A stretch of DNA of 64,000 nt, taken from Ectocarpus siliculosus (taxonomy: Eukaryota; Sar; Phaeophyceae; Ectocarpales; Ectocarpaceae). The notes beneath the pieces are model-generated. The model was not told the DNA's origin, did no database searches, and saw only the letters and a program-made list of their open reading frames with translations. Position numbers and translations under genes: made by a program. Numbering within the stretch: the stretch's first letter is position 1; the number at the start of each line of letters is the position of its first letter. The stretch is from contig FN649750.1 of assembly GCA_000310025.1 (NCBI GenBank), positions 1,322,674 to 1,386,673 of the forward strand. Direction: 5' to 3'. Below are positions 29,119 through 42,000 of the stretch, one piece after another.

Positions 29119-29350
29119 CGCCGAGGCTTTGGGGCCAGCGTCGTCGTCGGGACCATCGCTTATCTGGCTCGGAGATGAAAAGCCATCCCCGTCTCCATCC
29201 TTAGCTTCCCCTCCGCCCCCATCTTTATCCACCCCGGGGTCACCTTCGCCACCTCCAGGCCCTCGTCCTCCAAGAAGCACGGCTTGAGGCAGCGCTTAGC
29301 GTCGTCCTGCTGATCAATACTCTCGGCGGAGGGGATAGCCCATGCGTATT
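29119..29350 (-). CDS. Possible terminal exon(s) of an unknown minus-strand gene
   Basis: Two overlapping minus-strand frames look protein-like. One ends in an acidic Gly/Asp-rich tail (G-E-G-D-P-G-V-D-K-D-G-G-G-E-A-K, then P-D-D-D-A-G-P-K-A-S-A-D-A) before a TAA at about 29119. The other carries Y-A-W-A-I-P-S-A-E-S-I-D-Q-Q-D-D-A-K. I cannot decide the splice pattern or the family; treat it as a candidate gene remnant. Confidence 0.25.
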
Positions 29351-29691
29351 TTAGCCGAACTGCATGAAGCTAGAACCTGAGACACGAAACAAAGAACAAA
29401 GAGCGTTTCATTTGAATGTCAGCTTGTCTGACGCCGCGGGGTTCATCTCGTTAATAGCTTGCGCCAAACCACCTTCGCGTCGACTCGAAGCAACGCCAGG
29501 GCGCACTGAAACTGCGGTAAAACCAATGAAAAGGCTGGAAACGCGACAGGAAGAAAACAATTGAGAGTGTTGGACTTGCAGCTCGCACGCCCAATGAGCG
29601 CTTATCAGCCTGACAAACGGTTGACAGTATGCCACGGGAGACAGGGTTAGACGAATAAACTAAATACAACGAAGGGCCAGTCTTACAGAGC

Positions 29692-29950
29692 TTACAGTAG
29701 ATCACATATCGACACAAAGGCAGCGTACATGTCCCGGATGGCGTTCAACGTTTGGTCGTAGCCGCCATACTTCCCAGCAACGCCTTTTCGAATAAAGGGT
29801 GGCACATCGGGAAGGTACGGTATACCGTCATGGTCGGGGTCACTCTTGTTGGCGAAGTGTGCCCTGGAGTGCCCATCCTCGTCTTGACGACATCCGCGAG
29901 GATGCACTTCTCGAGTATCTTCGAAAGGGATCAATCCATCCCGTGAGGGG
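29692..29950 (-). CDS. Possible exon, unknown protein
   Basis: A minus-strand frame with natural-looking composition (D-H-D-G-I-P-Y-L-P-D-V-P-P-F-I-R-K-G, then Y-D-Q-T-L-N-A-I-R-D-M-Y) lies upstream of the candidate at 29119-29350 on the same strand. An overlapping frame is also open. No family recognised and no clear splice sites. Confidence 0.2.
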
Positions 29951-32530
29951 GGCGAGGTGGTGCTTAGCGGGGGCTGGATGGATGCACCAGAGCAAAGTTG
30001 ACAGTAGATAGTGTGGAAATACTGCTGAAAGCAGCAGGCAGCAGGGCGAAGATGGACTCCAGCAGTTATCCTCGTTTTCAAAACGTACGTGGCGATTCCA
30101 AAATTCAAGCATTATTAACACGGAAGCGGCCTGAAGATTGTGAGGACAAACACTCATTGTCCCCGGTCCTGTTGCGTGGCACCATGACATGTTGGGTAAA
30201 TGCGCACTATCGCTCACCGTGCGCTGCACCTCTATCCTGCACGACAGGCTAACGCTACAGCATGCGAGCCCCTCAAACCAACACAAGTAGTGGTGCGTGT
30301 GCGTCAAAAAGTCTCTACCCCTTCCACAAGCAATGAATCGCGAGGATTGTTGCCTACACGTCCCCCCGTTCCTTCCCATTCTGCTCATGAATGAACGAAT
30401 GAACAGCGTTCGAAAGAAGGAACTCGTCGTTCCTTCCGTTCACATTCAAATAGGAGCGGATGTACTGAAAACGTGAGTGGAGCTATGCCGGAGTGATCGG
30501 CGATGTTATGCACGACTCTGACAGCAGGTGCAGTAGCAGACCTCTATCTGTTCCCGGTGGACAGAGGTTACGACATGAACTTACCATCATACACTTTGTT
30601 TTTCAAACCACAGGGCACCACTTCTGAAATATATCTCGCATTTCCCGCAGGGAGTTCACTTAATAACCCGACCGCACCTGAAATATATGGCGGTGCGCTT
30701 GCATCAGTCGACCTGGTCGAAGCTCACGCTCTGCATGGTCTCGCCCTCCGACCCGGGAAATGCCTTGCTTGGATGGCCCTAGAACCTTCGAGAACATGAC
30801 GGTACCGAGCCCGCTCATGGCCGTCTCCACCTACTACAATACAGGGCGGGGGGGACAAAAAGTGCGTGAGACGCAACATGTGAACGACGCACATGTATAC
30901 CCCTCTGCTCTGCTATGCACACTACTGGTGCCTTCTCCATTTCTCATCGGTGGCGCGGCTTCATTCGGTCGAGAATATGCGTAACATGAAGTGCTGTACG
31001 TACCGGAAGATAATTTCATCTATACTGCTGTCCGGTTCGCCAGTTCCTTGAAAGCTACACACCAGCTATGCATACAATCACTGAAAGACTACCCGTTCAG
31101 GAAAACGCAATAGTCAAAGGGAATGAATGTGCTAATGTCTGTACCATTTGCTTTTGCTGTTGGCCCCTTCGCCACACTTGGGGGCACCCACTGTGACCAC
31201 CTTTCTTCATGCTGTTGTTGCTGTCTTGAGATAAAAATATAAACGTTCCGATCTCTGACACGCCTTGTTTGCAGGGGTTTAGGCTGTTCTTAATTTATCG
31301 TTTTTCTCGGGAAAAAAGTGTAATTTATGAAATCGGACAAGAAAACGTTTCTTCTACACTGCTGTATTAGGACTAGAAATTACACATTTATTTCCGGCTG
31401 AAGATTTTCGACTTCATTTCAAGCGGCCATGCGTTCGGAAGTGATGACAATTTTTGATCCGATGGCGCGTTTGCTTATTGCGTTTGGAAATGCACACCAC
31501 ACGGAATAAACATCGATTGCGCAGAAAGTTGGCCGTAGCAACCCTCGGAGCACTGTGCTGCCATCTCAGCCGTTGATATTTGGTTGCCGTGTGGCGAGGT
31601 GCGCTCAAAGCGAAATGTTGGCCAGCTCACGCAGCACCGCTTGTTCAGACTTGCAAAGAACAGACCCGCAAACAGACGCAGCATCATCCCAACACACACA
31701 TTGATGGACAAAGTCTTCAATTTCTTGCTCGCTAGACACCCTCCTGCTGAAACTTGCGAGGATGTGAGCTCCATCAGACCGCTCTCTATCGGAGGGACTG
31801 CGTCGTTGCTGTTGGCTTGTTCAGTGGAGGGATAACTACAACGCCACTGGTGAAATGGCAAGAAATAAATATGTACAGCAGTGAGCGGCATGTCATTTTT
31901 CGAACAGCAGTCGACCCTCGCCAACTTCGTTGCTCAGCCCCCCAGCCCGTCACGGCCTGTGAAAACCACAGCGCAAGAAGCACCATACACGCAGCTACGG
32001 GCGGGTGGCATTGTGGTATCTGTTGGTTCGGTCAGTTAAGAGGGGTCGCTACGAAACCAAACCTGTGACGTTGCAAATAACTTGTCAATAGCTGTGTTCG
32101 AGCTGTGTGTTCGGAGTGTGTTCGAGCGGGGTGTCTTCTTCGAACAGCAGTTGGCCCTCTCACCAACTTCAATTCTCAGCCTCCCCGCGTCTCACGGTAT
32201 GTAACAACCACCCCACATGAGGCACCATACATACGTACAGACATGGGCGCATGCTTTGCTATTGCTGTTGTGTCACCCAGTGCGCAGAGATCCAAGAAAA
32301 CACAAACCGACCGATCATGATATGGTATGGGGTAGAAAGTGTTATGAAAATAGGGGTGGCAAGTCGTTCTCATGAGAAACTGCCTTACTCGGTATTTACG
32401 GCCAACAAACGTATATTTCTATTCCAAAGTGCACATCAATTTCCCGAGGAAAAGAAAAAGAAGAAAAGGGTGGTGGGAAGAAAACGATGGCGCAGAGGAT
32501 AATCGAATCCACTGCAGTCTCACAGCAGTT
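29951..32530. other. no recognisable gene; local duplication
   Basis: Intergenic. A ~120-base direct duplication (about 31899-32010 and 32138-32240) shares TCGAACAGCAGT, CCAACTTC and GCACCATACA. Nothing else recognised. Confidence 0.4.
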
Positions 32531-32745
32531 GGTTGCTTAAGATATCACGCCCCCTGGACCAATTTCCAAACCCTGTTTACTCCCCAGCAGAAGAGGTGGC
32601 GGTGCCGGAAATGGTGGCATTGGAACTGTCCAGTCCAGAACTTTCCGAAAATGTATCGTTTGACTTTGGCATATCATCGTCTTTGTCGTGGAAAAATAGA
32701 GGTGCGAAATTCGGTTAAGGGGGGGGTGGTATCTTATGCAACCTA
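32531..32745. mobile_element. Second small inverted-repeat element family, stand-alone copy
   Basis: About 215 bp with matching inverted ends (GGTTGCTTAAGATATCACGC at the left, inverse of GATACCACCCCCCC ... GCAACC at the right; consensus GGTTGCWTAAGATAYCAC). It is related to 4998-5208 and 56455-56664. No coding capacity. Confidence 0.65.
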
Positions 32746-33689
32746 CGGTAGTCAATTCTTGCTTTCAAAACGAACGCATGTTTACAATATTGCGACGTGT
32801 GAACGACCCTGTGTCAATCGAACAATTTGTCTAAAAAAACAGGGCGTGTTAAGGGCTGGGCGTCGGCTGATGCCTCTGGACGGTTCACGCGGTCTATGCT
32901 AGGCATGTGTGTGGACACGTCATACAGCCGACATGCACGTTGTCACAAAATACTGATGAATAATACTACAAGCACAACCCCCGCAAAAAAACGTTGAGAA
33001 ATGACGAAGTGCCTACAGCAGCATGTACATCCCCCGCCCTAAACAATGTCTAATGAGGCTGGGCACTGATTGACGCCTTCGGGATAATTCCCCGTTGTAC
33101 ATGATGAGTAAGAGCTGTATGCGCGCAGTAGGCCCAGAGCCATTGGGTGTGCAGGACCAACTGCTGGTGTCTGAGCACATGTAACAACATAAATGCAGGG
33201 GACACAGGGATACACAACACACAACTTTCCCTTCATTCATCCTTCTTTTGCTACCATCCAGGTAAAACTGCAGGGAATAGCTCACCTAAGCAGAAACTGC
33301 TGCCGGCATGTCGCTCTCTCTTGTCCGCGCGCGCCGTGTAGAAGCTCGTCTTGCCGCTCTTAGCAGCACAAGTGCGGCGGGTTAGCTGCGGCGGCTGCCG
33401 TGCCCCAAGTCCGAGCATCTAGAGATAGTAGCCTGTTGCCTTGGTTACGAAAGGAATGCCATCAGTCTAATCGCTATTCGTCTTGGCACGCTGTGGCCTC
33501 TGGTCGCCTGTGTCAAGGCTCGTCATGTGGAAACGACGGCGCGCAGGCCACACCGCAACACACCACCACACACAAAGCAAACCCACCAACAGGGGGCTCG
33601 CTGGTTCGAATGCACACACCCCACTCTAGCTTCCCATCTGTCTGTCTGGCGGGATCGGTTGCCAACTGCCTCCCAACCTGTATCTTCGG
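32746..33689. other. no recognisable gene
   Basis: No motif, exon pair or repeat recognised. Confidence 0.4.
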
Positions 33690-34140
33690 TGCTTTCACCA
33701 CCAGGAGGTCTGGCCTAAGGTTGTAGCTGCTTCCCAACCTGTTGGGTCTGTGTTTGTACAACCAGGAGGGCTGGCCAAGGTTGTGACAGCCCTCCCAACC
33801 TTCAGCACCCAGCCTTGTACAACCAGGAGGGCTGGCCAAGGTTGTGACAGCCCTCCCAACCTTCAGCACCCAGCCTTGTACAAACAAGAGGGCTGGCCAA
33901 GGTTGTGGCCTGCCTNNNNNNNNNNNNNNNNNNNNNNNNNNNNNNNNNNNNNNNNNNNNNNNNNNNNNNNNNNNNNNNNNNNNNNNNNNNNNNNNNNNNN
34001 NNNNNNNNNNNNNNNCCCTTCAGCACCCAGCCTTGTACAACCAGGAGGGCTGGCCAAGGTTGTGACAGCCCTCCCAACCTTCAGCACCCAGCCTTGTACA
34101 ACCAAGAGGGCTGGCCAAGGTTGTGGCTGCCTTCCAACCC
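33690..34140 (-). repeat. Minisatellite, ~62-bp unit
   Basis: Tandem units with CCCTCCCAACCTTCAGCACC, CAGCCTTGTACAACCAGGAG and GGCTGGCCAAGGTTGTGACA, interrupted by a gap. The inverse orientation and the flank (ACATTGGGGG, GGCCACCGGTGTAC) show kinship with 26345-26825. Confidence 0.85.
33916..34015. other. Assembly gap (N run)
   Basis: 100 N bases inside the minisatellite; the real copy number is unknown. Confidence 0.99.
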
Positions 34141-34696
34141 CCCTCCACAACCTGCCCGACATTGGGGGTGCTCCCAACCTACCCCCAATGTGTCCTTTGG
34201 CCACCGGTGTACATATGTATGTATGCATGGGAGCGGCATCATTCACAAACAATGTTTCCTCATTTTGTGTGAGCTTCACAGATTCAACCCCAAGGAAGGG
34301 CGAAGGGTTCACAAACAATCTGGAAAGATTCACTCCGAAATGAATATTCGGAATGAAGGGCGAACGGTTCACACAGCGGAACTCCACTTTTTTTATGTAC
34401 ACACATAGCAATGTATGTTGTGATACCTTCCTGTATTCCTGACTGACTGCTATCTATTACTACCACCGCTTATTGCATCATCGGTGATCGGACAAATAAA
34501 TGGGGACCAACCTCCTGCCTGCAAAGACACGGCAGTAGATCTTCGGCATTTAACAAATGGTGTCACGATCTATTTCTCTAGAACGTAAAGATTCAACGAA
34601 TTCCAGGACTACAAAGCTCTCTTTAGGAAATCAATACAAAAACGTGCAGAATTTGCGTGGAACTTGCTCCATATGCGGTGTATTTTTTTTGTTTCT

Positions 34697-35058
34697 CACA
34701 GACTGCTGTTCGCTTGTAGTGAGTTCGTGTGTGCTGCAGCGGCGTCTTTCTTGCAAGTCCTCCTGCTGTCGTCCTGCTGCTGATTGATGCGACTGCTGTT
34801 CGCGTGTATGTCAGAGTGTGTGCGCTTTAGCGGCGTCTTTCTTGCAGGTCCTGCCGCTGCGTAAGACCACTCGCTCTTGTGTAGTCATACGGTGTTGCTG
34901 TTCGCGTGTACGTTAGTTTGTGTGTGCCTTAGACTAAATAGTGGCATATTTGCTGCAGGTCCTCCTCCTGCTGCTGTGACCGCTGTTCGCGCGTACGTTA
35001 ATTCGTGTGTGTTTTAGCGGCGTCTTTGATGCAAGTCCTACTGCTACTGCTGCTGTAA
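34697..35058 (+). repeat. Four degenerate ~90-bp tandem units
   Basis: Units share CTGTTCGCGTGTA, GTGTGTG, TTAGCGGCGTCTTT, TTGCAGGTCCT and a CTGCTG end. Beginning at about 34700, 34792, 34890 and 34981. No coding role seen. Confidence 0.7.
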
Positions 35059-35799
35059 TCCGCTGCGTTGATCACAAACTCTCGCGAGGCCTTTTTTTGT
35101 GGCTAATGCGGCATCGTCACTCTACCGCATGCAAACGGGGTGCACGACACGCACGCATGACATGAATTGAGTGGTACCGCGTTGTTGATGGTGCCCTGTT
35201 GCGTGGCGATATGACCGAAGGTAGGTGTCTTCGGGGAAAAACAAGGGAATTATGTTGGTCAGCGGTAGGCAGCAGCATAGTCTACCCATGTACGGAAGTA
35301 GCATATTTTTTTTTATTTTTCTAATAATATGACATATTTCTGTTGCATTAGTCTAGTCGTGTTGCGTGTTATGAAGTTTTTTGTTCTTGACAGAAAAAAC
35401 GGTCTGAACATGGTTGGGGATGAGAACAGCATCATGTAGGTCTGCCACAACGGAACAACGTTGTCATGGGCAGCGCGCTACGAAAGAGAGAAAAAGACGA
35501 TTTTCGCCAACAAGCATCTCGACAACACATCGAGCACCTAAATGTGGCAAGAAGAGTCATGTTCAAAACAACACAAGTAGCAGTAGAAACAGCACCCAGC
35601 TCCATCGTATGCTCATCCGGCGTGCACTGCTGTGTATTAGCATCTTTGTATGATGAAACAACGCCCCAATCTCGGAGATCGGTGTTCAACATCTAGATGT
35701 TGCAGTGTCGCAGCCCAGATGTTGGAGATCCCAGTGGAGATCTCGGAGATTCCAGCGGGTGGCGGTGGTGGTGAAATAAGTTTTCTTTTGTTTGACCGT

Positions 35800-36030
35800 C
35801 CCCCGCTTGTTTTTCGTTCGGTGAAACTACTGTACGTACAATATCTTCAGGTTCTTGGTGCGCACCACCAGGCCCCCTCTTTCTCACACACACTCTCTCA
35901 CCCTCTTTCACCCGCTTGCGGCACTCTCTCTACTTTCCCCTCTCTCTGCGGCTGCCACACACGTTCAAGAGAAGGTGCGTGCTACTGCTGCAAGAACGAA
36001 ACTTGGGGTGCCAAGTGCTGACCTTTGGAG
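35800..36030 (+). promoter_or_regulatory. Upstream region conserved between transporter paralogues
   Basis: It aligns with 61430-61689 upstream of the third copy: TTCGGTG-AACT-CTGTA, AGTATCTTCAGGTTCTT-like, then a CA/CT-rich tract. Conservation outside exons suggests promoter or 5' leader function, or simply a young duplication. No TATA box is evident. Confidence 0.45.
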
Positions 36031-39000
36031 ATGACTCCAAACGGCGCCAGTTCAACCGGCGATGCCCAGGCTAGCAACGCAGGTACGTACGAAGGGAACC
36101 AACTGCTGTGAAAGAGGTTGCATGTCGTTTGACAGCAGCTGTGTTACCGTGCACGCCGTGGGTTGGACCAGATCAGAGGGTTGCCTCCACCAAGTAATGT
36201 TGGGGTGAGGTGATGGGCAACATGCGCCGCATATTAAATCGACCGGCTCTGGATGGGCGAAGACTGGATCTTACTTTTTCGGATAAAACACGCACTGCGA
36301 TGAGATGAGATGCACAGCCCTGGAAACATGTTGCCGTGCTCGTGCGGCTGCTGGATACACAGTAGTAGCACCATACGACTTCCTGTCTCCAGGTTGTCGA
36401 GCTCCCTCAGACACGTCTCGGTACCGCGTCCCTCTTCGCCACGTTTGCCCCGGGCCCCCTTGCACACAACAATTGTTCTGCGGAAGGTCTGAAGGGTTCC
36501 TCCTGGTCGAGATTTCACGGCAGGATCAACGAAGTGGCCAACAACTTCTTCTACCGCCTGGGGTACCGGGTGGCCACGAACCCCAAGCGGACCCTTCTCA
36601 TCAGTCTTGCCTTCGTAGTGGCCTGCTGCTTCGGGTTCGCCAACTTCACCATCGAGGCCGACGGTGAGCGAAACCTTGACCACCTTTGGCATGTAGACAA
36701 CGAAGTAACTATTTTGCCGCCATGAATACGTGGCGACCGGAGTCCGGGTCTTCCTGTGTTGTGTGGGGGTGTTCTCTTGTTGATAGTCGTCATCGTTGCT
36801 GGCGGCATCCTTATGCTGCTTGTGTGAGCTCTGGCCATCTGAGCTCGACTGCAACATTGCTGCCTGGATCATACTCTTACCGGCTTCTGAACGTGTACAG
36901 TAGTGTACCATGGTACAGGTCAAGCATACCAGAAGACTGAGGACGACCGTGTATCGACCCGGGGTTCTTTATTTGTATATACGTAGGTTATCTCGCCACA
37001 ACATGTTACGGTGGAAAGACATTTGTTGAATGAACACCGGGTGAATGTATTAGGTAACTCGGCAAATTATGACACATTCACAAGCCCTTTATGCTACGCG
37101 GCACCCGATATGTTGTTTATGGTTCGTCTGTCAATGCTTAGTCGCGAACTTGCGCGATACCACCGTTAGAAAGTTTGCAACAATGGGTGGCAGAACCGGG
37201 TTTCTGGTAGCGGTGAAACTACATACCATTTATCCCCGCTTTTTTGTCATGTGGCCGTGGTGTTCATGATGTCTATTCCCGCTGACCCTCGCGCTAACGA
37301 TGCCAACACCGACTACGCAAACAACGACAATGATGACGACGACAGGGGAAGACCTCTGGGTGCCAGCCGACTCCTTGGCCAGGGATCACCAGAGCATCGT
37401 CCTTGAAGACTTCGATGGCGGTGAAACAACCCTCCCCGGTAGTCAAGCATCCCCTTTGATCGGTCCTTGTTCCCGACACAAACACCATTCCATCTTCTCG
37501 GGTGCCCCGGTTGACTCACAAAAGAAGGCCACCAGTGTTTCATGTGTCGTCCCATCTGTCGTTATATTCCTAGTCTAACGCCTGGTGGTTGACGGTACCT
37601 GCACTTCCGCCCATTCCTTGCCTAGCCAACAATACCACACCGACCCAATTCCACCCGGTTATACCGACTTTTTGGTGGTGATCTGTGCTCAGCAATGGCG
37701 TGCCCCCTGTCACGGAACATGCCCCACATCTTGTTTGTTTGTTTTTCCGCATTATGCACCAACCATCCCCGTTACTACCGCGCTAAACCATCCTTGAACG
37801 CAATGCGCCATGCCGTTCAGACGGTGAGTTTGCATCCTTTCTGGTGGAGAGCCCGTCGGAAACGGGCAGCGTGCTGACTAAGGAATCGGTCGATGCGATA
37901 TGGGAGCTGGATGCGATCGTCAGGGCCGTCGAGGTAGAAACAGCCCTGGAAATTGTCGATGTTGCTGTTATTGTCATCGTTGTCGTTGTCATTATATTGG
38001 TGTTTTCTGTCTTGAATGTTGTTCTCAGTTGATCGCAACATCCCACATACATGTACACACCCCGCGTTTTTTCACATCGTAACAACAGGGTGGCCGTGCT
38101 TGCCTTATATCCCCCAACGTGTTGGTGTGCTGAAGGTTGGTGGCAACACATACGCCGACGTGTGCGGAAAAGAACTGGACGGTGTGACGTGCGAACCGGT
38201 GTTCCGTGGGATCACTCGTTTCTGGGGAGATTTCGCAACCTACGAGGTAACTATCGCTAAACCGTTTCTTGGTCGGGCATCGCGAGGGTTTATGCCACTT
38301 TCTTGTCCATGTGATGGCCGCCTTCTGTGTTTCAATAGATCCGCAAGTGGTTCTGAAGCTCTGTGCGTGCCTTTGAACATTTTCAAGGGTGTTTCTAACG
38401 ATGGAATGACGAGCGCAACGAAATATTCGTGCCGTATCATGCAGTCTTGCGGGGGTCACGTGGTTGCTGCGGAGGTAGGCTGTACCCATTTCTCTCATCG
38501 CCCTCGCGCTACACATCAATAGACCAGTGCACCAGAGGCGCACTTGCACCGTGCTGCGCCTTTGCCTTCTGCTCCTCTACGAACTGCGCTCTATGCTGCT
38601 TCTTTCGGCGCACACACTTAGGTTCTCCAGCCCACTTGCACCTTCCACCCCATCGCGCCGTTGTCTGCGTGCCCCGTCTTCCGCAACCCATTCGTAAGGC
38701 CTCCGTAACAAGCGATGCGGATATCCTTGCGACCGTGAACGTGGCCACCTTTCCGGACGGATCGACCGTTAACCAACAGGCCCTCTTCGGCAACGGGATC
38801 ACCTACGACGATGATGGCAACATCTCCGGAGCAAGAGCGACCATCCAGGTGACCGAGCGCGTCCTGTCGCGATGATGATACTTACTGACACAACTGCTGG
38901 ATCAGTTTGGGCAAAAGTAGCTTCGGAAGGACACCACCCTTCGTGTGAAGTGTGACGTATCTCTGGTCAAAGCCAGACAATAAACCCAACGATGACGACA

Positions 39001-42000
39001 CAGACATGGAATGCCCTTGCCACAGCGATGTCGTCTGGTCCGGCGTTGGCTCCGACTGATGGCTAGTTTTTTCCTTTGCCGACGAGACGGGAATGACGTC
39101 CTTCCGCTTCTCCCTCTTCTTGCTTGGATGCCGTGCTCTTTCGGTTCACTCGAACAGCGATAGTAGTGTCCATGATGTTGTTTCGCGTTCTAACAACAAG
39201 TTTCACTGCATTGTTATGAAACCGCCGTTTCTCTAGGGGTTTGCGCTCGATTCTGATCCTGACGATGGCGCGGACATCAACGAGGACGTTTTCGACTGGA
39301 ACGAGGCCTTTCAGGTAAGACCTCACAGAGTTCTGCTGTCAAGGCGCTCCGTGGAACGGGTAGTGCCATGAACCTGTTGTTTTGTTACCCATACCGTGTA
39401 GGGAGGACCCGATTCCCAAGGTATTGGTCGAATGACTGTACCTATTTTCGGTACGGCCTTTTCATGTGGTATCCCGAGACCGAAAAATTGTACGCTAGTA
39501 CCGATGGCGAATTCGCCACTTTCCGAAAGTGGCTCTTTCCCAATGGGAAGGGTGCCAAAAGGTTAATCTCGTCTTGGTTCCTGTCCCCTGTCGTCACTGT
39601 CTAGAAGAACATGGCATGTGCTGCAAGCGGTACCAGTTTTGTCAAATGATGGTTGTTGTTTTGTCTCTGTCTCTCTCCGCTGTGTTTTGCCGTCTTCGAC
39701 GTTTCGTTGATTGTTGTCGTTTCTTTCCAGGACGCTATGGACGAAGCAGCGAATAACTTTGATGTTTTCGACGTGTTCTATCTCACCAGCCGGTCTACCG
39801 ACGACGCCCTCAACGAGTCCGTAACCGGCGAAATGTTTCTCTTCATCATCACCTGTGAGGAGATAGTCACGTCTTATAAATGGCTTTCTAAAAACTTCTC
39901 GCAGCCCAGTTTCGCTGCGGACGCCATCGCTCTACGTGCTTGCAAGTCATATTTTGGGCGGGGGGATACTTTAGCCTTGTTATTTGCCGTGCATCAGATG
40001 TTCCATCGGCGTTAGCGTATTCACTAATGTTCTTCGTGTGTTGAAGTTTGACGGGCCTTTCTCTCAGGTATTTGACCAGTAGGTACACGCGGATGACATC
40101 CTTGCTTCCTTGTTGTGTTGCTGAGCGTCCCTTCCACACTTCTCTTGGTGCGTTGCGTTGCAGACGTTCTGATGATCGCGGTCGTGTCGGTGGCGCTCGG
40201 CCGGTGCTGCAGCGGACCCGTCAAGCGCCGGAGCTGGTTGGGGGTCGGCGGGACCGTGCTCGTCGCTGCCGCCGGCTTGGCCGCCTACGGGCTCAACAGC
40301 GGCTTCCGTGAGTTAGCGCCCACCATCACAACCTTGTTGACATGTGGACGACTTGATTTGTTGAAGTGGTGACCCGAAAGGCAGCGCCCAGTTGTTTGTA
40401 CTTGCTTGTGCTCTTGTTCTTGTCTCCTCTCTGACCCTTCTGACCCATCCGTGTGCCTCTCTTTGGGGTCTGCCCGTGAATTATCTGCTTGCCTGCCTGT
40501 CTGTACGTTTACGTCCGGACTTTCTTCCACGGAACGATGACGACCACACGCTCTCGCAGACATCCCCTTCACGTCGCTGTCGCAGATCCTCCCTTTCATC
40601 CTCATCGGAATCGGCGTGGATGACATGGTAAGCGCGCAGGCGGGTAGCCGGGTAGGCCCTAGTGCTATGGACGAGGGAGATCTGCTTTCGTATGTGCCGG
40701 TTTTGTTTTCGGTAGAGGCTCTGTAACCTCTCTTGCAGCTTTTTGGTTTTTGCTATAGGTTTGTCATTCTACCTTTCTTTGTGGGCGGTCTCTCTCTCTC
40801 TCTATATATATATATATCCCTCCCTCTCTCTCCCTCTCCCCCCCTCTCTCTCTCACCGCCCCCTCCCTACCTCTGCCCACAGTTTGTTATCGTCGCAGCC
40901 TACGACCACACCGATCCCTCGCTCGCCGTGGAGGAACGGATCGCCCTCGGAGTCAAGCGCTGCGGGGTGTCCGTCACCTGTGAGTTGGACTATATTGTAC
41001 AACAGCGATTTTTTGTACGGTAGCTGTAGATTGATTCAAACGACCGTGTATCTTTTTCCAACGGTAGGGTGCGACCACCCTCGACGTTGCACGTTGTCCA
41101 CAACTAGAAACGTTTTCCCTGCGGCGTCCAGCAACATAGTACGGCTACCCTCTGCGAGTGTACTTGGTTTCCAGAGCAATCCCGCCTTCCTTTGTGTTCC
41201 CGAGACATATCTCAAAGCGTGGGCAGTGCTTCTTTGACGGGTGTTGATACCCACACGTGAACGCCGCGTGTTCATTACTTGTGCAACGGCCACCTTATGC
41301 GCCGCTTTGTTGTTGGTTTTGGACCTGCCTCATGAATTGCAGCCGCGTTCCCGCTCTTTCGTTTCGCAGACACGTCGCTGACGAACTTCTTCGCCTTTCT
41401 CCTGGGCAGCATGACGTCCCTTCCTGCGGTGGAGTACTTCTGCCTCTACGCCGCCACTGCCATCTTGTTTGACTTCTTCCTCCAGGCAAGAAACAACAAT
41501 CGTGGAAAGAGCCACACAATCTGTATAGCATTGGTAGCACAGGCATTACCCTCGTTGCTCTTTCTACCACGGTATTTTGCTCGTGATACGTGCAGCAAGA
41601 AGTAGGCTAGCTCTCGCACTATACGCAGCAAGGCACACGGTCGCTTGTGGAGTTGGGTCATGCGAACGAAGCGCTCTTCCTCGTCGCAAATTGTTCTAGC
41701 CCCCCCACACACACGTGTTTCACGTCGAGTATCGATTTTTTCCATGCTTTCGAAGGCAAAGGTTTTTTTGGGACTGCTAGAAGTGCGACCTAGCTAGTCC
41801 CCCCGCGCACACGCATTCCTTGTCGAGTATCGCGTGTTGCGTGTGTTTGAAGGCGAAGGCCTTCGAGGGGCCGCTAGTACTGTAGAATAAACCTCACTCT
41901 TTGAGCCCGAACCCCCACTTCTTGTTGTCCAGATGACAGCTTTCGTGGCGCTGCTGACCATGGACGCCAACCGCCAGAAGGCCGGCAAGATCGACTGCTG

